64,000 nt of DNA from Chryseobacterium sp. Leaf405 (GCF_001425355.1 NZ_LMQN01000016.1:62001-126000); one strand, 5' to 3'; shown: positions 46,116 to 55,293, counted from the stretch's first letter. A program made the numbers and translations. Notes: generated by a model not told the origin, from the letters alone.

Positions 46116-47339
46116 ATGAGCAGAGACAATAATTCAGGAAGACCAAAGAAACCAAGAAGTTCAACAAGAAATAATTCTGATGATTCTCGCGCTTCAAAAT
46201 CTGGAAATTCCGGATCAAAGCCTTTTAAAAAGTCTTTTCCTAAAGCAGGAGAAAGAAATTCTGACAGCAGAGGATCTAATACAAGATTCGAAAAGAAACC
46301 TTTTACAAGAAGTGAAAGAGATTCTGATGGCGCTAATAATTCTGATACCAGAAGAAGCGACAATAGTTACCAAGCCCGTATGGATAAGAAGTTTGGAAAA
46401 ACTGAACAGGAGTCTTTTATTACCAGTAAAGGTGAGGAAAAAAGATCGTTCGGAAATTCCGGTCCAAAAAGAGGAGGTAGCAGACCTGTAAGTGGCGGAA
46501 TTAGAAATAAAGACGAAAGAGGAAGTTTAAAATACGGAAAAAGACCATCTAATGGTGACGAAAGAACCGATAAAACAAGATCTTTCGTACAGAAAAGAAG
46601 ATTAGAAAAAATAGATAAGGATGTGCATAAAGATACCATCCGTCTTAATAAATTTATTGCCAATTCAGGAATTTGCAGCAGAAGAGAAGCTGACGAATTA
46701 ATCACCCAAGGTTTAGTAGAAGTAAACGGAAAAGTGGTAACTGAAATGGGTTATCAGGTACAAAAAGTAGATAAAGTAGTTTTCGACGGACAAAATATCA
46801 CACCGGAAAAACCTGTTTACGTTCTTTTAAATAAGCCCAAAGGATATATTTCTACGACTAAAGATGACAAAGCAAGAAAAACTGTAATGGATTTGGTGGC
46901 AAACGCTTCTCCTTACCGTGTTTTCCCTGTCGGAAGATTAGATCGTTCTACAACCGGAGTTATTCTGTTAACAAACGACGGACACATGACCAAAAAACTG
47001 ACGCATCCATCTTTTGACGCTAAGAAAATTTATCATGTAACGCTGGATAAGAAATTGACCAATGAAGATTTAAAGCTTATCGCTGAAGGAATTCGTTTGG
47101 ACGAAGGAGTAGCGGAAGTAGATCAGATTTCCTTCATTGAAGGAAAACCGAGAAATGAAGTTGGAATTGAAATTCACATTGGCTGGAATCGTGTGATCAG
47201 AAGAATTTTCCAAAGATTGGGATACGAAGTGGAAGCTCTTGACAGAGTAATGTTTGCGGGATTAACAAAGAAAAATATTAAAAGAGGTCACTGGAGAATT
47301 CTTTCAGAACTGGAAGTGAATAATCTTAAAATGCTTTAA
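46116..47339 (+). CDS. RluB/RsuA-type rRNA pseudouridine synthase with long basic N-terminal extension
   Basis: Converts specific uridines of rRNA to pseudouridine. Residues about 170-230 form an S4 RNA-binding domain (IRLNKFIANSGICSRREADE, VNGKVVTEMG). The catalytic domain follows with the RsuA-family motif FPVGRLDRSTTGVILLTNDG, its Asp being the nucleophile, and HIGWNRVIRRIFQRLGYEV. The first 165 residues are low complexity: Ser, Arg, Lys, Gly and Asn-rich, with SDSRGSNTRFEKKP-like segments. The extension is probably disordered and RNA-binding. The catalytic part alone has normal family length. Confidence 0.94.
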   Translation: MSRDNNSGRPKKPRSSTRNNSDDSRASKSGNSGSKPFKKSFPKAGERNSDSRGSNTRFEKKPFTRSERDSDGANNSDTRRSDNSYQARMDKKFGKTEQESFITSKGEEKRSFGNSGPKRGGSRPVSGGIRNKDERGSLKYGKRPSNGDERTDKTRSFVQKRRLEKIDKDVHKDTIRLNKFIANSGICSRREADELITQGLVEVNGKVVTEMGYQVQKVDKVVFDGQNITPEKPVYVLLNKPKGYISTTKDDKARKTVMDLVANASPYRVFPVGRLDRSTTGVILLTNDGHMTKKLTHPSFDAKKIYHVTLDKKLTNEDLKLIAEGIRLDEGVAEVDQISFIEGKPRNEVGIEIHIGWNRVIRRIFQRLGYEVEALDRVMFAGLTKKNIKRGHWRILSELEVNNLKML

Positions 47340-47381
47340 TTAAATTTAGAGTTTTAAAGCTAATAATTTTAAGTTAAAAAT

Positions 47382-47416
47382 AAAAAGACGTTGAATTAAT
47401 TTTCAACGTCTTTTTT
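47382..47416. terminator. bidirectional terminator
   Basis: A 14-bp perfect stem, AAAAAGACGTTGAA / TTCAACGTCTTTTT, lies between the pseudouridine synthase gene and the convergent pncA. Confidence 0.88.
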
Positions 47417-47443
47417 ATGAACAAGGCTTTAAGTTATCAAAAA

Positions 47444-48049
47444 TTACCCCAAAACAGTCACCCCTTTCTGTATCATTTCATAAATCGCATCTCTGCCATT
47501 GTCGGGTTTTACATTAACAGCACGTGTTCCGTTAAAGTGAAGGCAAGTAACATAACCATTCGCAACAGCGTCTGTACAAGTAAATTTCACACAGTAATCC
47601 ATTGCCAATCCTACGATTTCCACTAACTGAATATCATTATATTTTAAGAAATCATCCAAACCTGTTTTCATAAAGTGATTATTATCCTGAAAACCGCTGT
47701 ACGCATCAATTTCAGTATTTTTTCCTTTCTGTATAATGTGGGTTACTTTGTCTCTGTTCAGATCTTTATGAAAATCTGCTCCAAAAGTTCCCTGAATACA
47801 GTGATCCGGCCACATAAACTGTGGAACTCCGTTTAAAATAATACTCTCTCCAACATTTCTGCCATTGTTGCTGGCAAAACTTTTATGATTTGCAGGATGC
47901 CAATCCTGAGTTAAAACAATTTGGTCGTACTCATTTTCTTCCATCAGAGCATTGATGTACGGGATTACCTCATTTGCTCCCGGCACTGCCAATGCACCGC
48001 CTTCACAAAAATCATTCTGTACATCTACGATTATTAACGCTTTTTTCAT
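47444..48049 (-). CDS. pncA: nicotinamidase (isochorismatase-fold)
   Basis: Hydrolyses nicotinamide to nicotinic acid in NAD salvage; such enzymes also activate pyrazinamide. The 201-aa protein begins MKKALIIVDVQNDFCEGGAL with the catalytic Asp. Metal ligands lie in DWHPANHKSFA, and the nucleophile Cys in VGLAMDYCVKFT. The ATG at 48049 is chosen because the family starts here; an upstream ATG at 48127 would add 26 unrelated residues. Confidence 0.95.
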   Translation of the reverse strand: MKKALIIVDVQNDFCEGGALAVPGANEVIPYINALMEENEYDQIVLTQDWHPANHKSFASNNGRNVGESIILNGVPQFMWPDHCIQGTFGADFHKDLNRDKVTHIIQKGKNTEIDAYSGFQDNNHFMKTGLDDFLKYNDIQLVEIVGLAMDYCVKFTCTDAVANGYVTCLHFNGTRAVNVKPDNGRDAIYEMIQKGVTVLG

Positions 48050-48189
48050 ATTTTGATTTCTCGAATTTTTGATAAATTTATAAAAACTTTTATTCAAAAA
48101 AGTATCCAAAATTAAATTATCGGACAAATCGGCATTGTATAAATAGATTTCGATTGATGTTTAGTTTTACATATGAAATCTCAATACCT

Positions 48190-48197
48190 TATCTTTG
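48190..48197 (+). promoter_or_regulatory. -7 element of the DEAD-box helicase gene
   Basis: TATCTTTG matches TAnnTTTG, 18 nt before the ATG at 48215. Its position inside the longer possible frame that starts at 48173 supports the later start. Confidence 0.55.
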
Positions 48198-48214
48198 CAC
48201 AAATAAGTATTTTT

Positions 48215-49357
48215 ATGTCATTTGAATCGTTAGGATTATCACACAATATTATTCGTTCTGTCAACAAATTAGGATATTTGAAGCCATTTCCGATTCAGGA
48301 GCAGGCTGTTCCTGTCATCTTGCAGGGAAAAGATCTGATGGGAATTGCACAGACAGGTTCAGGAAAAACTGCTTGTTTTGTAATGCCAATCTTAGAAAAA
48401 TTACAAAATGCGGAGGTTAAAAAAGATCGTAATGTTCAGGTTTTAATATTGGTTCCGACGAGAGAGTTAGCAATTCAGATTGATGAAGTTTTCAGGGCTT
48501 TTACAGATAATTTAAAGCGTGAAATCCGCACAATGGCAGTTTATGGCGGAGTTTCTATTAATCCGCAGATGAAAGGAATGTTTGGGGTAGAAGTTCTCAT
48601 TGCGACACCGGGTCGTTTATTGGATCTAATTGATCATAATGCATTGAGTATTTCGGGAATCCAACATTTGGTAGTTGATGAAGCAGATAAAATGTTTCAG
48701 CTAGGTTTTGGCGAAGAAATGAATAAGCTTTTCGCAATGATGCCAGTTGTAAAACAGACAACTTTATTTTCAGCGACTCTAAATGATAAAGTTTCTGAAA
48801 TGAAGGAACGCTTATCCATCAATCCCACGATTATTGAAATCAAAAAGGAAGAAGTTGAAATTGATAATATCGAACAATTAGCATATCATGTTTCTCCTGA
48901 AGATAAAGGTCCGTTTTTGCGTTATTTAATTAAAGAAAAGAAAGTTGAAAAAGCTTTAATCTTTGTTTCATCAACAAGATCTGCAGATAATTTGGTTGAA
49001 AAATTAAAGAAAAATAAAATAAAAGCGGTTGCCATTCACAGTCAGAAATCTCAGGGTGCCCGTAGAAATAATTTAGAGGAATTTAAAGTAAACGGCGCTC
49101 AGATTTTGGTTGCAACAGATTTAATTGGTCGTGGAATTCACATTGAATCGTTACCCTGTGTGATCAATTATGAATTGCCACGTTCACCTTTAGATTACAT
49201 TCACCGCATCGGTAGAACGGGGCGTGCTGGCGAAAAAGGAACAGCGATTAATATTCTGACGGATGATGAATTGCAGCATTTCAGAGTGATTCAGAAGAAA
49301 ATGGGGAAGAAAATAACTTTACAAAGAACCGAAGGAATTGATTTACATGGTTATTAA
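48215..49357 (+). CDS. DEAD-box RNA helicase (RhlE-like)
   Basis: An ATP-dependent RNA helicase for ribosome assembly or RNA turnover. The 380-aa protein starts MSFESLGLSHNIIRSVNKLG. Motifs in order: Q motif PFPIQEQAVPVIL, Walker A AQTGSGKT, PTRELAIQ, DEAD in VVDEADKMF, SAT in LFSATLNDK, VATDLIGRGIH and HRIGRTGRAG. It is close to a minimal core and lacks the long basic C-terminal tail of many RhlE proteins. A terminator follows. Confidence 0.96.
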   Translation: MSFESLGLSHNIIRSVNKLGYLKPFPIQEQAVPVILQGKDLMGIAQTGSGKTACFVMPILEKLQNAEVKKDRNVQVLILVPTRELAIQIDEVFRAFTDNLKREIRTMAVYGGVSINPQMKGMFGVEVLIATPGRLLDLIDHNALSISGIQHLVVDEADKMFQLGFGEEMNKLFAMMPVVKQTTLFSATLNDKVSEMKERLSINPTIIEIKKEEVEIDNIEQLAYHVSPEDKGPFLRYLIKEKKVEKALIFVSSTRSADNLVEKLKKNKIKAVAIHSQKSQGARRNNLEEFKVNGAQILVATDLIGRGIHIESLPCVINYELPRSPLDYIHRIGRTGRAGEKGTAINILTDDELQHFRVIQKKMGKKITLQRTEGIDLHGY

Positions 49358-49377
49358 TATTTAGAAATAAAATAATA

Positions 49378-49410
49378 AAGGCTTCAATTTGAATTAATTG
49401 GAGCTTTTTT
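49378..49410 (+). terminator. terminator of the DEAD-box helicase gene
   Basis: A 12-bp stem, AAGGCTTCAATT / AATTGGAGCTTT (two G-U pairs), followed by a T run. Confidence 0.8.
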
Positions 49411-49553
49411 AATTGTACGATATCTAGTTAATTACGATTAATATTTTTTCATATATAAATTCTCAGATTTTTAATAAATTTACAAAAACTAATATCTAAA
49501 AATTGTCTTAAAAATCTCTAATAAAAGACAACATTAATTTGCAGCCAATTAAA

Positions 49554-50090
49554 ATGAACGATTTAGAACAAAAGAGGTTTCCGATAGGAAAATTTGAATA
49601 TCCTGAAAATATCTGTGATATTAAGCTTGATGAATATATTAAAGTGATCAAAGATTTTCCAGGAAAACTTAGAAATTTGATCGAAAACTTTACCGATGAA
49701 CAGCTTGATACACAATATAGAGAAGGTGGCTGGACGGTAAGGCAGGTAGTTAATCATTTGGCTGACAGTCATATTAACAGTTTTATACGTTTTAAATTAG
49801 CTCTTACAGAAGATAATCCCACGATAAAACCTTATGACGAGGCAAAATGGGGAGAACTTCAGGACAGTTTTAATATGCCGGTAAAACCTGCCATGAGAAT
49901 GTTGAAAGGAACTCACCAAAGATGGACAACATTGTTGAAAGCTATGACCAACAAGCAGTTTGAAAGAACTTTTCACCATCCTGAACACAATAAAAATTAT
50001 GATTTAAGAACCTGCCTCGCTTTGTATGTCTGGCACTGCAATCATCATTTTGCACATATTGATAATCTGAAGAAAGAAAAAGGTTGGTAA
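49554..50090 (+). CDS. DinB/YfiT-like metal-dependent transferase (putative bacillithiol S-transferase)
   Basis: A 178-aa four-helix DinB-superfamily protein of the YfiT/BstA type. Likely metal-binding His residues fall in VVNHLADSHINSF and WHCNHHFAHI, the usual three-His site. The N-terminal YPIGKFE-like opening (RFPIGKFEYPENI) is characteristic of this subgroup. The family moves bacillithiol onto electrophiles or hydrolyses amides. A YtxJ-like gene two positions downstream supports the thiol link. ATG at 49554 is preferred over a TTG five codons earlier. It overlaps the next gene by 7 nt. Confidence 0.88.
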   Translation: MNDLEQKRFPIGKFEYPENICDIKLDEYIKVIKDFPGKLRNLIENFTDEQLDTQYREGGWTVRQVVNHLADSHINSFIRFKLALTEDNPTIKPYDEAKWGELQDSFNMPVKPAMRMLKGTHQRWTTLLKAMTNKQFERTFHHPEHNKNYDLRTCLALYVWHCNHHFAHIDNLKKEKGW

Positions 50091-50545
50091 AAAAGAGCCT
50101 TCATAATCCAATTTATTTTGAGGAAATCATCAGAAGAATTTCCAATTTATCTGAAAATTCTTCACGAAAATGGGGAAGGATGAATGTTTCGCAGATGATG
50201 AGACATTGCAGTTATGTTCTGAATGTTCCGTTGAAGAAAATACAGCTTCCACCGATAAATATGGCTTTTCGGGCGATAGGAATTCTGACAAAAAAGGAAA
50301 TACAGATTTTTAATAACGGAATTCCTCAAAATATGCCCACTTTTCAAAAACTTATCATTAATTTTGATTGTGATTTTGTTGAAGAGCAGCAAAATCTCCT
50401 GAAAACACTTGATGAATATAGAAATGCTTTCGAGAGCGGAAATTTACCTGATCATCATGTACTTTTCGGGAAAATGACAGAAAAAGACTGGGGATTTTTA
50501 GAGTACAAACACCTGAATCACCATTTAAAACAATTTAGTGTATGA
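50084..50545 (+). CDS. DUF1569 (DinB-like) protein with TTG start
   Basis: A 153-aa helical protein of the DUF1569 family, distantly related to DinB proteins. The pattern KWGRMNVSQMMRHCSYVL holds the putative metal-site His, with further His in LPDHHVLFG and YKHLNHHLKQF. The start is TTG at 50084: upstream the frame closes at a TAA, and the first ATG is at residue 33, inside the conserved domain. It overlaps the genes on both sides (7 and 4 nt), so the four-gene unit is tightly coupled. Confidence 0.83.
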   Translation: MVKKSLHNPIYFEEIIRRISNLSENSSRKWGRMNVSQMMRHCSYVLNVPLKKIQLPPINMAFRAIGILTKKEIQIFNNGIPQNMPTFQKLIINFDCDFVEEQQNLLKTLDEYRNAFESGNLPDHHVLFGKMTEKDWGFLEYKHLNHHLKQFSV

Positions 50546-50919
50546 GTTTTTTTGATAAAATATTTGGCGGAAAAGATGCGTCTTCTGAGCAAAAATCTTT
50601 CTGGAAAAAAATAGAATCTGAGGAAGATTTAAAAAAAGCTATTGAACATTCTTTTCAAAATAAAATAGCAATATTCAAGCATTCAACAAGTTGCTTTATC
50701 AGCAAAACGGTATTGAGAAATTTTGAAAAGGAATTGGAAAATCTGGAACAAACAACAGATTTATATTTTCTGGATCTTTTAGCTTACAGACCCATTTCCA
50801 ATAAAATAGCGGAAGATCTTGGAGTAACCCATCAAAGTCCGCAGCTCATCGTTGTAGAAAACGGAAAAGCGATTAACAACGCTTCGCATCAGGATATATC
50901 GGTAGAACAAATTTTGTGA
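50542..50919 (+). CDS. YtxJ-like monothiol protein (putative bacilliredoxin)
   Basis: A 125-aa thioredoxin-fold protein of the YtxJ/DUF2847 type. The redox site is the single Cys in FKHSTSCFISKT, and the cis-Pro region reads THQSPQLIVVENG. In bacillithiol-producing bacteria this family is proposed to remove bacillithiol from S-bacillithiolated proteins. The start overlaps DUF1569 (ATGA), and the Crp/Fnr gene begins at its stop, so it shares an operon with both. The function is inferred from family and context. Confidence 0.87.
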   Translation: MSFFDKIFGGKDASSEQKSFWKKIESEEDLKKAIEHSFQNKIAIFKHSTSCFISKTVLRNFEKELENLEQTTDLYFLDLLAYRPISNKIAEDLGVTHQSPQLIVVENGKAINNASHQDISVEQIL

Positions 50920-51512
50920 TGAAAAATATTAATAATTATCTGGCTAAAGTTTTAGATGTTCCTTTAGAAAAGGTAAATATGTGTAGTGTACACTATGAAG
51001 TAAAGAAAATTCAGAAAAATCAGTTTCTTTTACAGTATGGTGAAGTGTGCAGATACATTTATTTTGTTGAAAAAGGATTATTGAAAATGTATTCTATTGA
51101 TAAAAACGGAAAAGAACATATTATCCAATTTGCGCCGGAAAGCTGGCTTACTTCCGACCGAAGCAGTCTTTATTTCAACGAAAAATCTATTTATTACATT
51201 GAAGCGGTTGAAGATTCTGAGGTACTGTTACTTCATCCGGATTTTATCAATAATCTGATAGGTGAATTCCCGAACAGCCTCGAAAAAAGCGATATTTTAC
51301 TTCAGAAACATATTAAAAACCTTCAGGACAGAATCAATTCTTTATTAGGCGAAACCGCTGAAGAGCGATACATGAAATTCATTAAAATGTATCCTGACTT
51401 ATTATTAAGAGTTCCTCAGTGGATGATTGCTTCCTATTTGGGAATTACTCCTGAAAGTTTAAGCCGCGTGAGAAAAGAATTGGCCCGGAAAAACTTTGTT
51501 CCGGATAAATAA
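50919..51512 (+). CDS. Crp/Fnr family transcriptional regulator
   Basis: A 197-aa regulator: an N-terminal cyclic-nucleotide-binding fold (about 20-130, FLLQYGEVCRYIYFVEKGLL) and a C-terminal winged helix (VPQWMIASYLGITPESLSRVRKE). No cluster of Fnr-type cysteines is present, and the ligand is unknown. It closes the DinB-DUF1569-YtxJ operon (stop and start overlap as TGATG), so it may regulate that operon in response to thiol or redox stress. ATG at 50919 is chosen over a GTG one codon earlier. Confidence 0.92.
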   Translation: MKNINNYLAKVLDVPLEKVNMCSVHYEVKKIQKNQFLLQYGEVCRYIYFVEKGLLKMYSIDKNGKEHIIQFAPESWLTSDRSSLYFNEKSIYYIEAVEDSEVLLLHPDFINNLIGEFPNSLEKSDILLQKHIKNLQDRINSLLGETAEERYMKFIKMYPDLLLRVPQWMIASYLGITPESLSRVRKELARKNFVPDK

Positions 51513-51752
51513 AGAGTTTAAAGTTATTCTTACCTAATTTTTTAACTTTTTATAATTTTAATTCACACATAATTTTGAAATAGTTTGTAGTATAACATTC
51601 TTTCTTTGTCATAGCAATGTTAATCTTCGTATTTGCTCATATAATATTATAGTGAATGCATTTTCTATTTCCCAAACTAGTTGTGATTAAGATCATATCC
51701 CTTCTTAGATATTTTATCTACTTTTGAAGTTCACACTACAAAAATATTTTTT

Positions 51753-51971
51753 ATGAAATTCGTACTTACATCAATGCTACTTGCATTCTTAGTAATCAGT
51801 TGCAAAAAAGAATCAAACGTTTCTACAGGAACTACGACTGACTCAACCCAAATTAACAGAAATGATACCATGGGAACTGTAATTCCACCTGTATCCGATA
51901 GTGCTACAACCGGTACAGAAGGTATGCCTCAGGCAACTACCGATACGGCAGCGACTAACACATCGAGATAA
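51753..51971 (+). CDS. small Thr-rich lipoprotein
   Basis: A 72-aa protein: signal peptide MKFVLTSMLLAFLVISC with lipobox VISC (Cys17), then a low-complexity tail of Thr, Ser, Asp and Asn (STGTTTDSTQ, ATTDTAATNT). It is probably an unstructured surface lipoprotein of unknown function. A TACTTTTG -7 element at 51719-51726 precedes it. The 240-bp region before it holds nothing else I can identify. Confidence 0.7.
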   Translation: MKFVLTSMLLAFLVISCKKESNVSTGTTTDSTQINRNDTMGTVIPPVSDSATTGTEGMPQATTDTAATNTSR

Positions 51972-51994
51972 TTTACAATTCATAGATTTTCCTG

Positions 51995-52026
51995 AACCCG
52001 TTTTGTGAAAAAAGCGGGTTTAATTG
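51995..52026 (+). terminator. weak terminator-like hairpin after the small lipoprotein gene
   Basis: AACCCG (51995-52000) and CGGGTT (52015-52020) with inner TTTT/AAAA pairing. The downstream T tract is short. Confidence 0.45.
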
Positions 52027-52168
52027 TATTTATAATTAATATTATTTACAAAAAATTTATTTTTATTAATATATTCAAAAAATTGGGTTCAGTATTTGTA
52101 TAATGTAATTATTTCCTATGAATTTCACTAAGATGACTTAAAACAAGAGAAACAGTAAACAGCTAAAA

Positions 52169-52665
52169 ATGGTTATCAATGAAGATATTTTGTATTCCGT
52201 AGGAGCAAGTATCAAAACTTACGCGCCTTCCGAGGTAATTTTCAACGAAGGAGATTCTCCAAATTATTATTATCAGATAATTTCCGGAGAGGTGAAACTA
52301 AACAACTATAATGATGAAGGTAAAGAAGTTAGTGAGGTTCTTCTGAAAGACGGTCAGAGTATAGGGGAAGCATCACTTTTTATAAATAAACCTTATCCGC
52401 ATAATGCGGTGGTTACTAAGAAAAGTGAAATCATTAGATTGCCAAGAAAGATGTTTTTGGATTTACTGAAATATGTGCTAATATGAATAAAGTACTTTCA
52501 GAAAGAATGTATTTAAATATTAATGGCACAAAATTTTTCTTTCAAAAATCCTTTGACGAAACAACAAATGACGGATCTTACTGGTTTAAAGCTGCGATAA
52601 TAGCAATTAAGTTGATGGAAAGAAATAATGTATTAAAAATAAGAGATCGTAAAATTTATTATTAA
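52169..52665 (+). pseudogene. decayed Crp/Fnr regulator gene
   Basis: The first 100 codons form a good cyclic-nucleotide-binding domain (INEDILYSVGASIKTYAP, YYYQIISGEVKLNNYNDEGK) closely matching the intact paralogue that starts at 52725. The frame then breaks at about 52475-52486. Homology resumes in another frame from 52483: MNKVLSERMYLN matches the paralogue's MNACLSQRLYFK, and the end KLMERNNVLKIRDRKIYY matches KKMEKENKIKIEDRKILY. The HTH region between them is largely missing. A frameshift plus an internal deletion has destroyed the DNA-binding part. Confidence 0.85.
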
Positions 52666-52724
52666 AATTTTCTTAAAATTACATATATGGTCTTTTTTTT
52701 GCATTGAAATTTCCAAAAATAATT

Positions 52725-53339
52725 ATGAAAACGATAAGCTGCATGAACATTGATAAGGATGTTCTGTACTCCTTTGGGGGAGAAGATAAGAGTTATAAAA
52801 AAGGAGAAACTATTTATAGCGAAGACGATCATGCACTTTATTATTTTCAAATTGTAGAAGGGAAAGTAAAGCTTAACAGCTACGATGAAGACGGGAAAGA
52901 ATTCATTCATAATATTTTAGGTAAAAATCAAAGTTTCGGAGATTCTCTGCTTTTTATTGACAAATATTATCCTATGAATGCAATGTGTCTGAGCCCGACG
53001 GAAGTTATCCGGCTTCCTAAAAATAATTTTCTGGAAATGTTGGAAAAACATCCGAAATATTCCGTTGAAATGAATGCTTGTTTGTCTCAGAGACTCTATT
53101 TTAAGTCAATCATGATGCAAAGTATATCTTCACAAAATCCTATGACAAGACTGAAAGGATTATTAGATTATCTGAGAAGTTATTACGACAGTGACTGCGA
53201 ACAGTGTTTTCACATTGAACTAACAAGGCAACAAATGGCAAATCTCGTTGGACTTCGCGTAGAAACGGTTATCAGAGCCCTAAAAAAGATGGAAAAGGAA
53301 AACAAAATAAAAATAGAAGACCGAAAAATCCTATATTAA
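52725..53339 (+). CDS. Crp/Fnr family transcriptional regulator
   Basis: A 204-aa regulator with an N-terminal cNMP-binding fold (ETIYSEDDHALYYFQIVEGK) and a C-terminal HTH of Fnr type (LTRQQMANLVGLRVETVIRAL). A CEQC pair just before the HTH could be redox-active or metal-binding, but the ligand is unknown. ATG at 52725 is used. The ATG at 52743 aligns exactly with the start of the neighbouring pseudogene and is equally possible. The adjacent paralogous pseudogene implies a tandem duplication. Confidence 0.9.
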   Translation: MKTISCMNIDKDVLYSFGGEDKSYKKGETIYSEDDHALYYFQIVEGKVKLNSYDEDGKEFIHNILGKNQSFGDSLLFIDKYYPMNAMCLSPTEVIRLPKNNFLEMLEKHPKYSVEMNACLSQRLYFKSIMMQSISSQNPMTRLKGLLDYLRSYYDSDCEQCFHIELTRQQMANLVGLRVETVIRALKKMEKENKIKIEDRKILY

Positions 53340-53384
53340 TTAAAAAGAGTTTTAAATTTCAATAAATTAAGAGATTTGTAAATT

Positions 53385-53418
53385 AAAAAAGCAGTGAAAA
53401 TTTTTCACTGCTTTTTTT
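53385..53418. terminator. bidirectional terminator
   Basis: A 16-bp stem built on GCAGTGAAAA / TTTTCACTGC with A and T runs on both sides lies between convergent genes. Confidence 0.9.
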
Positions 53419-53438
53419 GTATAAATTAACTATCAAAT

Positions 53439-53948
53439 TTATATGTGTGCTTTTCCTTCTACACCGTCAGAATTATCAGTGGTTTTTCCTGTAATTGCAG
53501 AGGCTACAAAAGAAAATAAGCTAACAAGTTTTCCAGCTTTTGTGTCCCAATAATAAGTTTCAGAAGGTTCTACACGAATAATTGAAACGTTTGGATCATC
53601 TTTTCCGTCTTCAAACCAAGCCTTTGCCATCGGCGACCATTTTTCTTCAATAGTAGTTTTATCTTTATAAATGGAAGCTTCACCATATACTGAAAGATAT
53701 TGGTAATCAGAATTATTCATAAAAAATAACTGAACATTTCTGTCCTCTTTTATTTCAAAATTCTTATTGCTGGTATCACTGCTGATAAACCAAAGATTTC
53801 CCTCATCGTCGGTTTCCTGTAAACTCATCGGACGGGAATTGATAGGAGTTGTACCTAGTTCTGTACAAAACATACAGATTTTCGCACTTTCAGACAGTTC
53901 TTTAATTTTTTTAATTGCTTCTAAGTGTGTAAGATTTTCTGTTGACAT
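53439..53948 (-). CDS. pyridoxamine 5'-phosphate oxidase-like flavoprotein (general stress protein 26 type)
   Basis: A 169-aa split-barrel FMN-binding protein. Segments such as SAKICMFCTELGTTPINSRP, LWFISSDTSNKNFEI and QLFFMNNSDYQYLSVYGEAS are typical of the GSP26 subgroup. Family members bind flavins and are often stress-induced; true PNP oxidase activity is unlikely. It is a single gene. The 260 bp upstream to the next gene holds no recognisable feature. Confidence 0.9.
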   Translation of the reverse strand: MSTENLTHLEAIKKIKELSESAKICMFCTELGTTPINSRPMSLQETDDEGNLWFISSDTSNKNFEIKEDRNVQLFFMNNSDYQYLSVYGEASIYKDKTTIEEKWSPMAKAWFEDGKDDPNVSIIRVEPSETYYWDTKAGKLVSLFSFVASAITGKTTDNSDGVEGKAHI

Positions 53949-54207
53949 AATATTATATTTTAAGTGATTTAGTTTTAATTTAATTACTGTTATTATTCAA
54001 AAACCTGACCACAATTAAAATTTTCATATTCAATTTCAGTAATTTGCTTACTTATTTTCTGAAATTTTTTAATTAAAACTTTTCTGTAAATCACTCCTGA
54101 CTCCACAATTATGAACATTTTTAAAGCCTTTTTTCTCTACTTTTATTCTTCTGAAACCTTGATAACAATTATTTTATAAAGCAATTTCCAGGATATTTCT
54201 AATGGAT

Positions 54208-55293
54208 TTATAATGTTTTGAAAGGAATCAATTTCTCTGCTTTTAATTTTTCAAAAACATTGATGAAAGATTTCTCTGTATTCTGATATTCTGCAAAACC
54301 TAAACTTCTACTGTTTGCCATATCACACATCACTTCGAGAGGTCTCCCAAGATCCAAATCAGTATGCCAGGCGGAAGATAATCTGTATAAATTTTCTTCT
54401 TTTAAACCATACTTTTGGCTAATATTTTTCCAAATTTCCTGATCGTTTTGCATTTCTTTTTCCAAAGGTTTGATCGTATTTTCGAAACCAACCGCTTCAA
54501 TTCCAAAATAATCTGCTAATCTATACCAAAGCCATTTCCAACGGAAAATATCACCATTGGTTATATTGAAAGCCTTGTTTTTTGCAGATTCCGTTGTTGA
54601 AGCCCAAACCAACTGTTTTGCCAAAACTCTTGCATCGGTAACATCAGAAATTCCATTCCATTGTTCATAAGATCCCGGCCATATAAATTTTCTTCCGGTT
54701 TCTTTACAAATGCTTGCATAAACTGCCAGTGTTGAAGCGATATTCATCAGATTTCCGACAGCATATCCTATAACTGTGTGCGGTCTGTGAATACTCCATG
54801 TAAAACCGTCTCTTTCTGAAGCCTTGTAAACTTCATCTTCCTGAGCATAATAAAAATTAGGCAACGGAAGCCTCGGATGTTCTTCTCTCACGGGAGTTTC
54901 GGGTAATTTTCCTTCTTTTGCATATGCTTCAAATGGTCCTAAATAATGTTTTAGTCCTGTAACCAAAGCAACATGTTTTACCGACTTTTTAGAAGAAAGC
55001 ACACTTAATAAATTTCTTACTAAAGCACTGTTTATACGAATATTTTCCTCTTCTGTATCATTTTTCATCCAGGTTGTAAAATAAATATGAGTAGGAGAGA
55101 TGTCTTTCAAAGCATTTTCCAGACTTTCAACATTCAATAGATCGGCTTTTATTGGAACTAAATTCTCAATTGTATTATTAGGATTTTTAGACAGTCCGTA
55201 CGTTTTCCAGCCTTGTGAAATTAATTCCTGTGCAAGATTATTTCCTGTAATTCCGGTAGCACCAACAACAAGTGCAATATTTTTATTTTCCAT
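54208..55293 (-). CDS. PRISE-type short-chain reductase (progesterone 5-beta-reductase/iridoid synthase-like)
   Basis: A 361-aa NAD(P)H-dependent enone reductase. The Rossmann motif is VVGATGITGNNLAQELI. It carries PRISE hallmarks: catalytic Lys in VTGLKHYLGPFEA and catalytic Tyr in NFYYAQEDEVY. SIHRPHTVIGYAVGN follows. Family members reduce activated C=C bonds of small enones; the bacterial substrate is unknown. It is a single-gene unit on the minus strand. Confidence 0.9.
   Translation of the reverse strand: MENKNIALVVGATGITGNNLAQELISQGWKTYGLSKNPNNTIENLVPIKADLLNVESLENALKDISPTHIYFTTWMKNDTEEENIRINSALVRNLLSVLSSKKSVKHVALVTGLKHYLGPFEAYAKEGKLPETPVREEHPRLPLPNFYYAQEDEVYKASERDGFTWSIHRPHTVIGYAVGNLMNIASTLAVYASICKETGRKFIWPGSYEQWNGISDVTDARVLAKQLVWASTTESAKNKAFNITNGDIFRWKWLWYRLADYFGIEAVGFENTIKPLEKEMQNDQEIWKNISQKYGLKEENLYRLSSAWHTDLDLGRPLEVMCDMANSRSLGFAEYQNTEKSFINVFEKLKAEKLIPFKTL

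Noticed and set aside
47417..47626. Plus-strand 69-codon frame opposite pncA
   Set aside because: It overlaps a well-supported gene, begins inside the terminator region and shows no recognisable domain.
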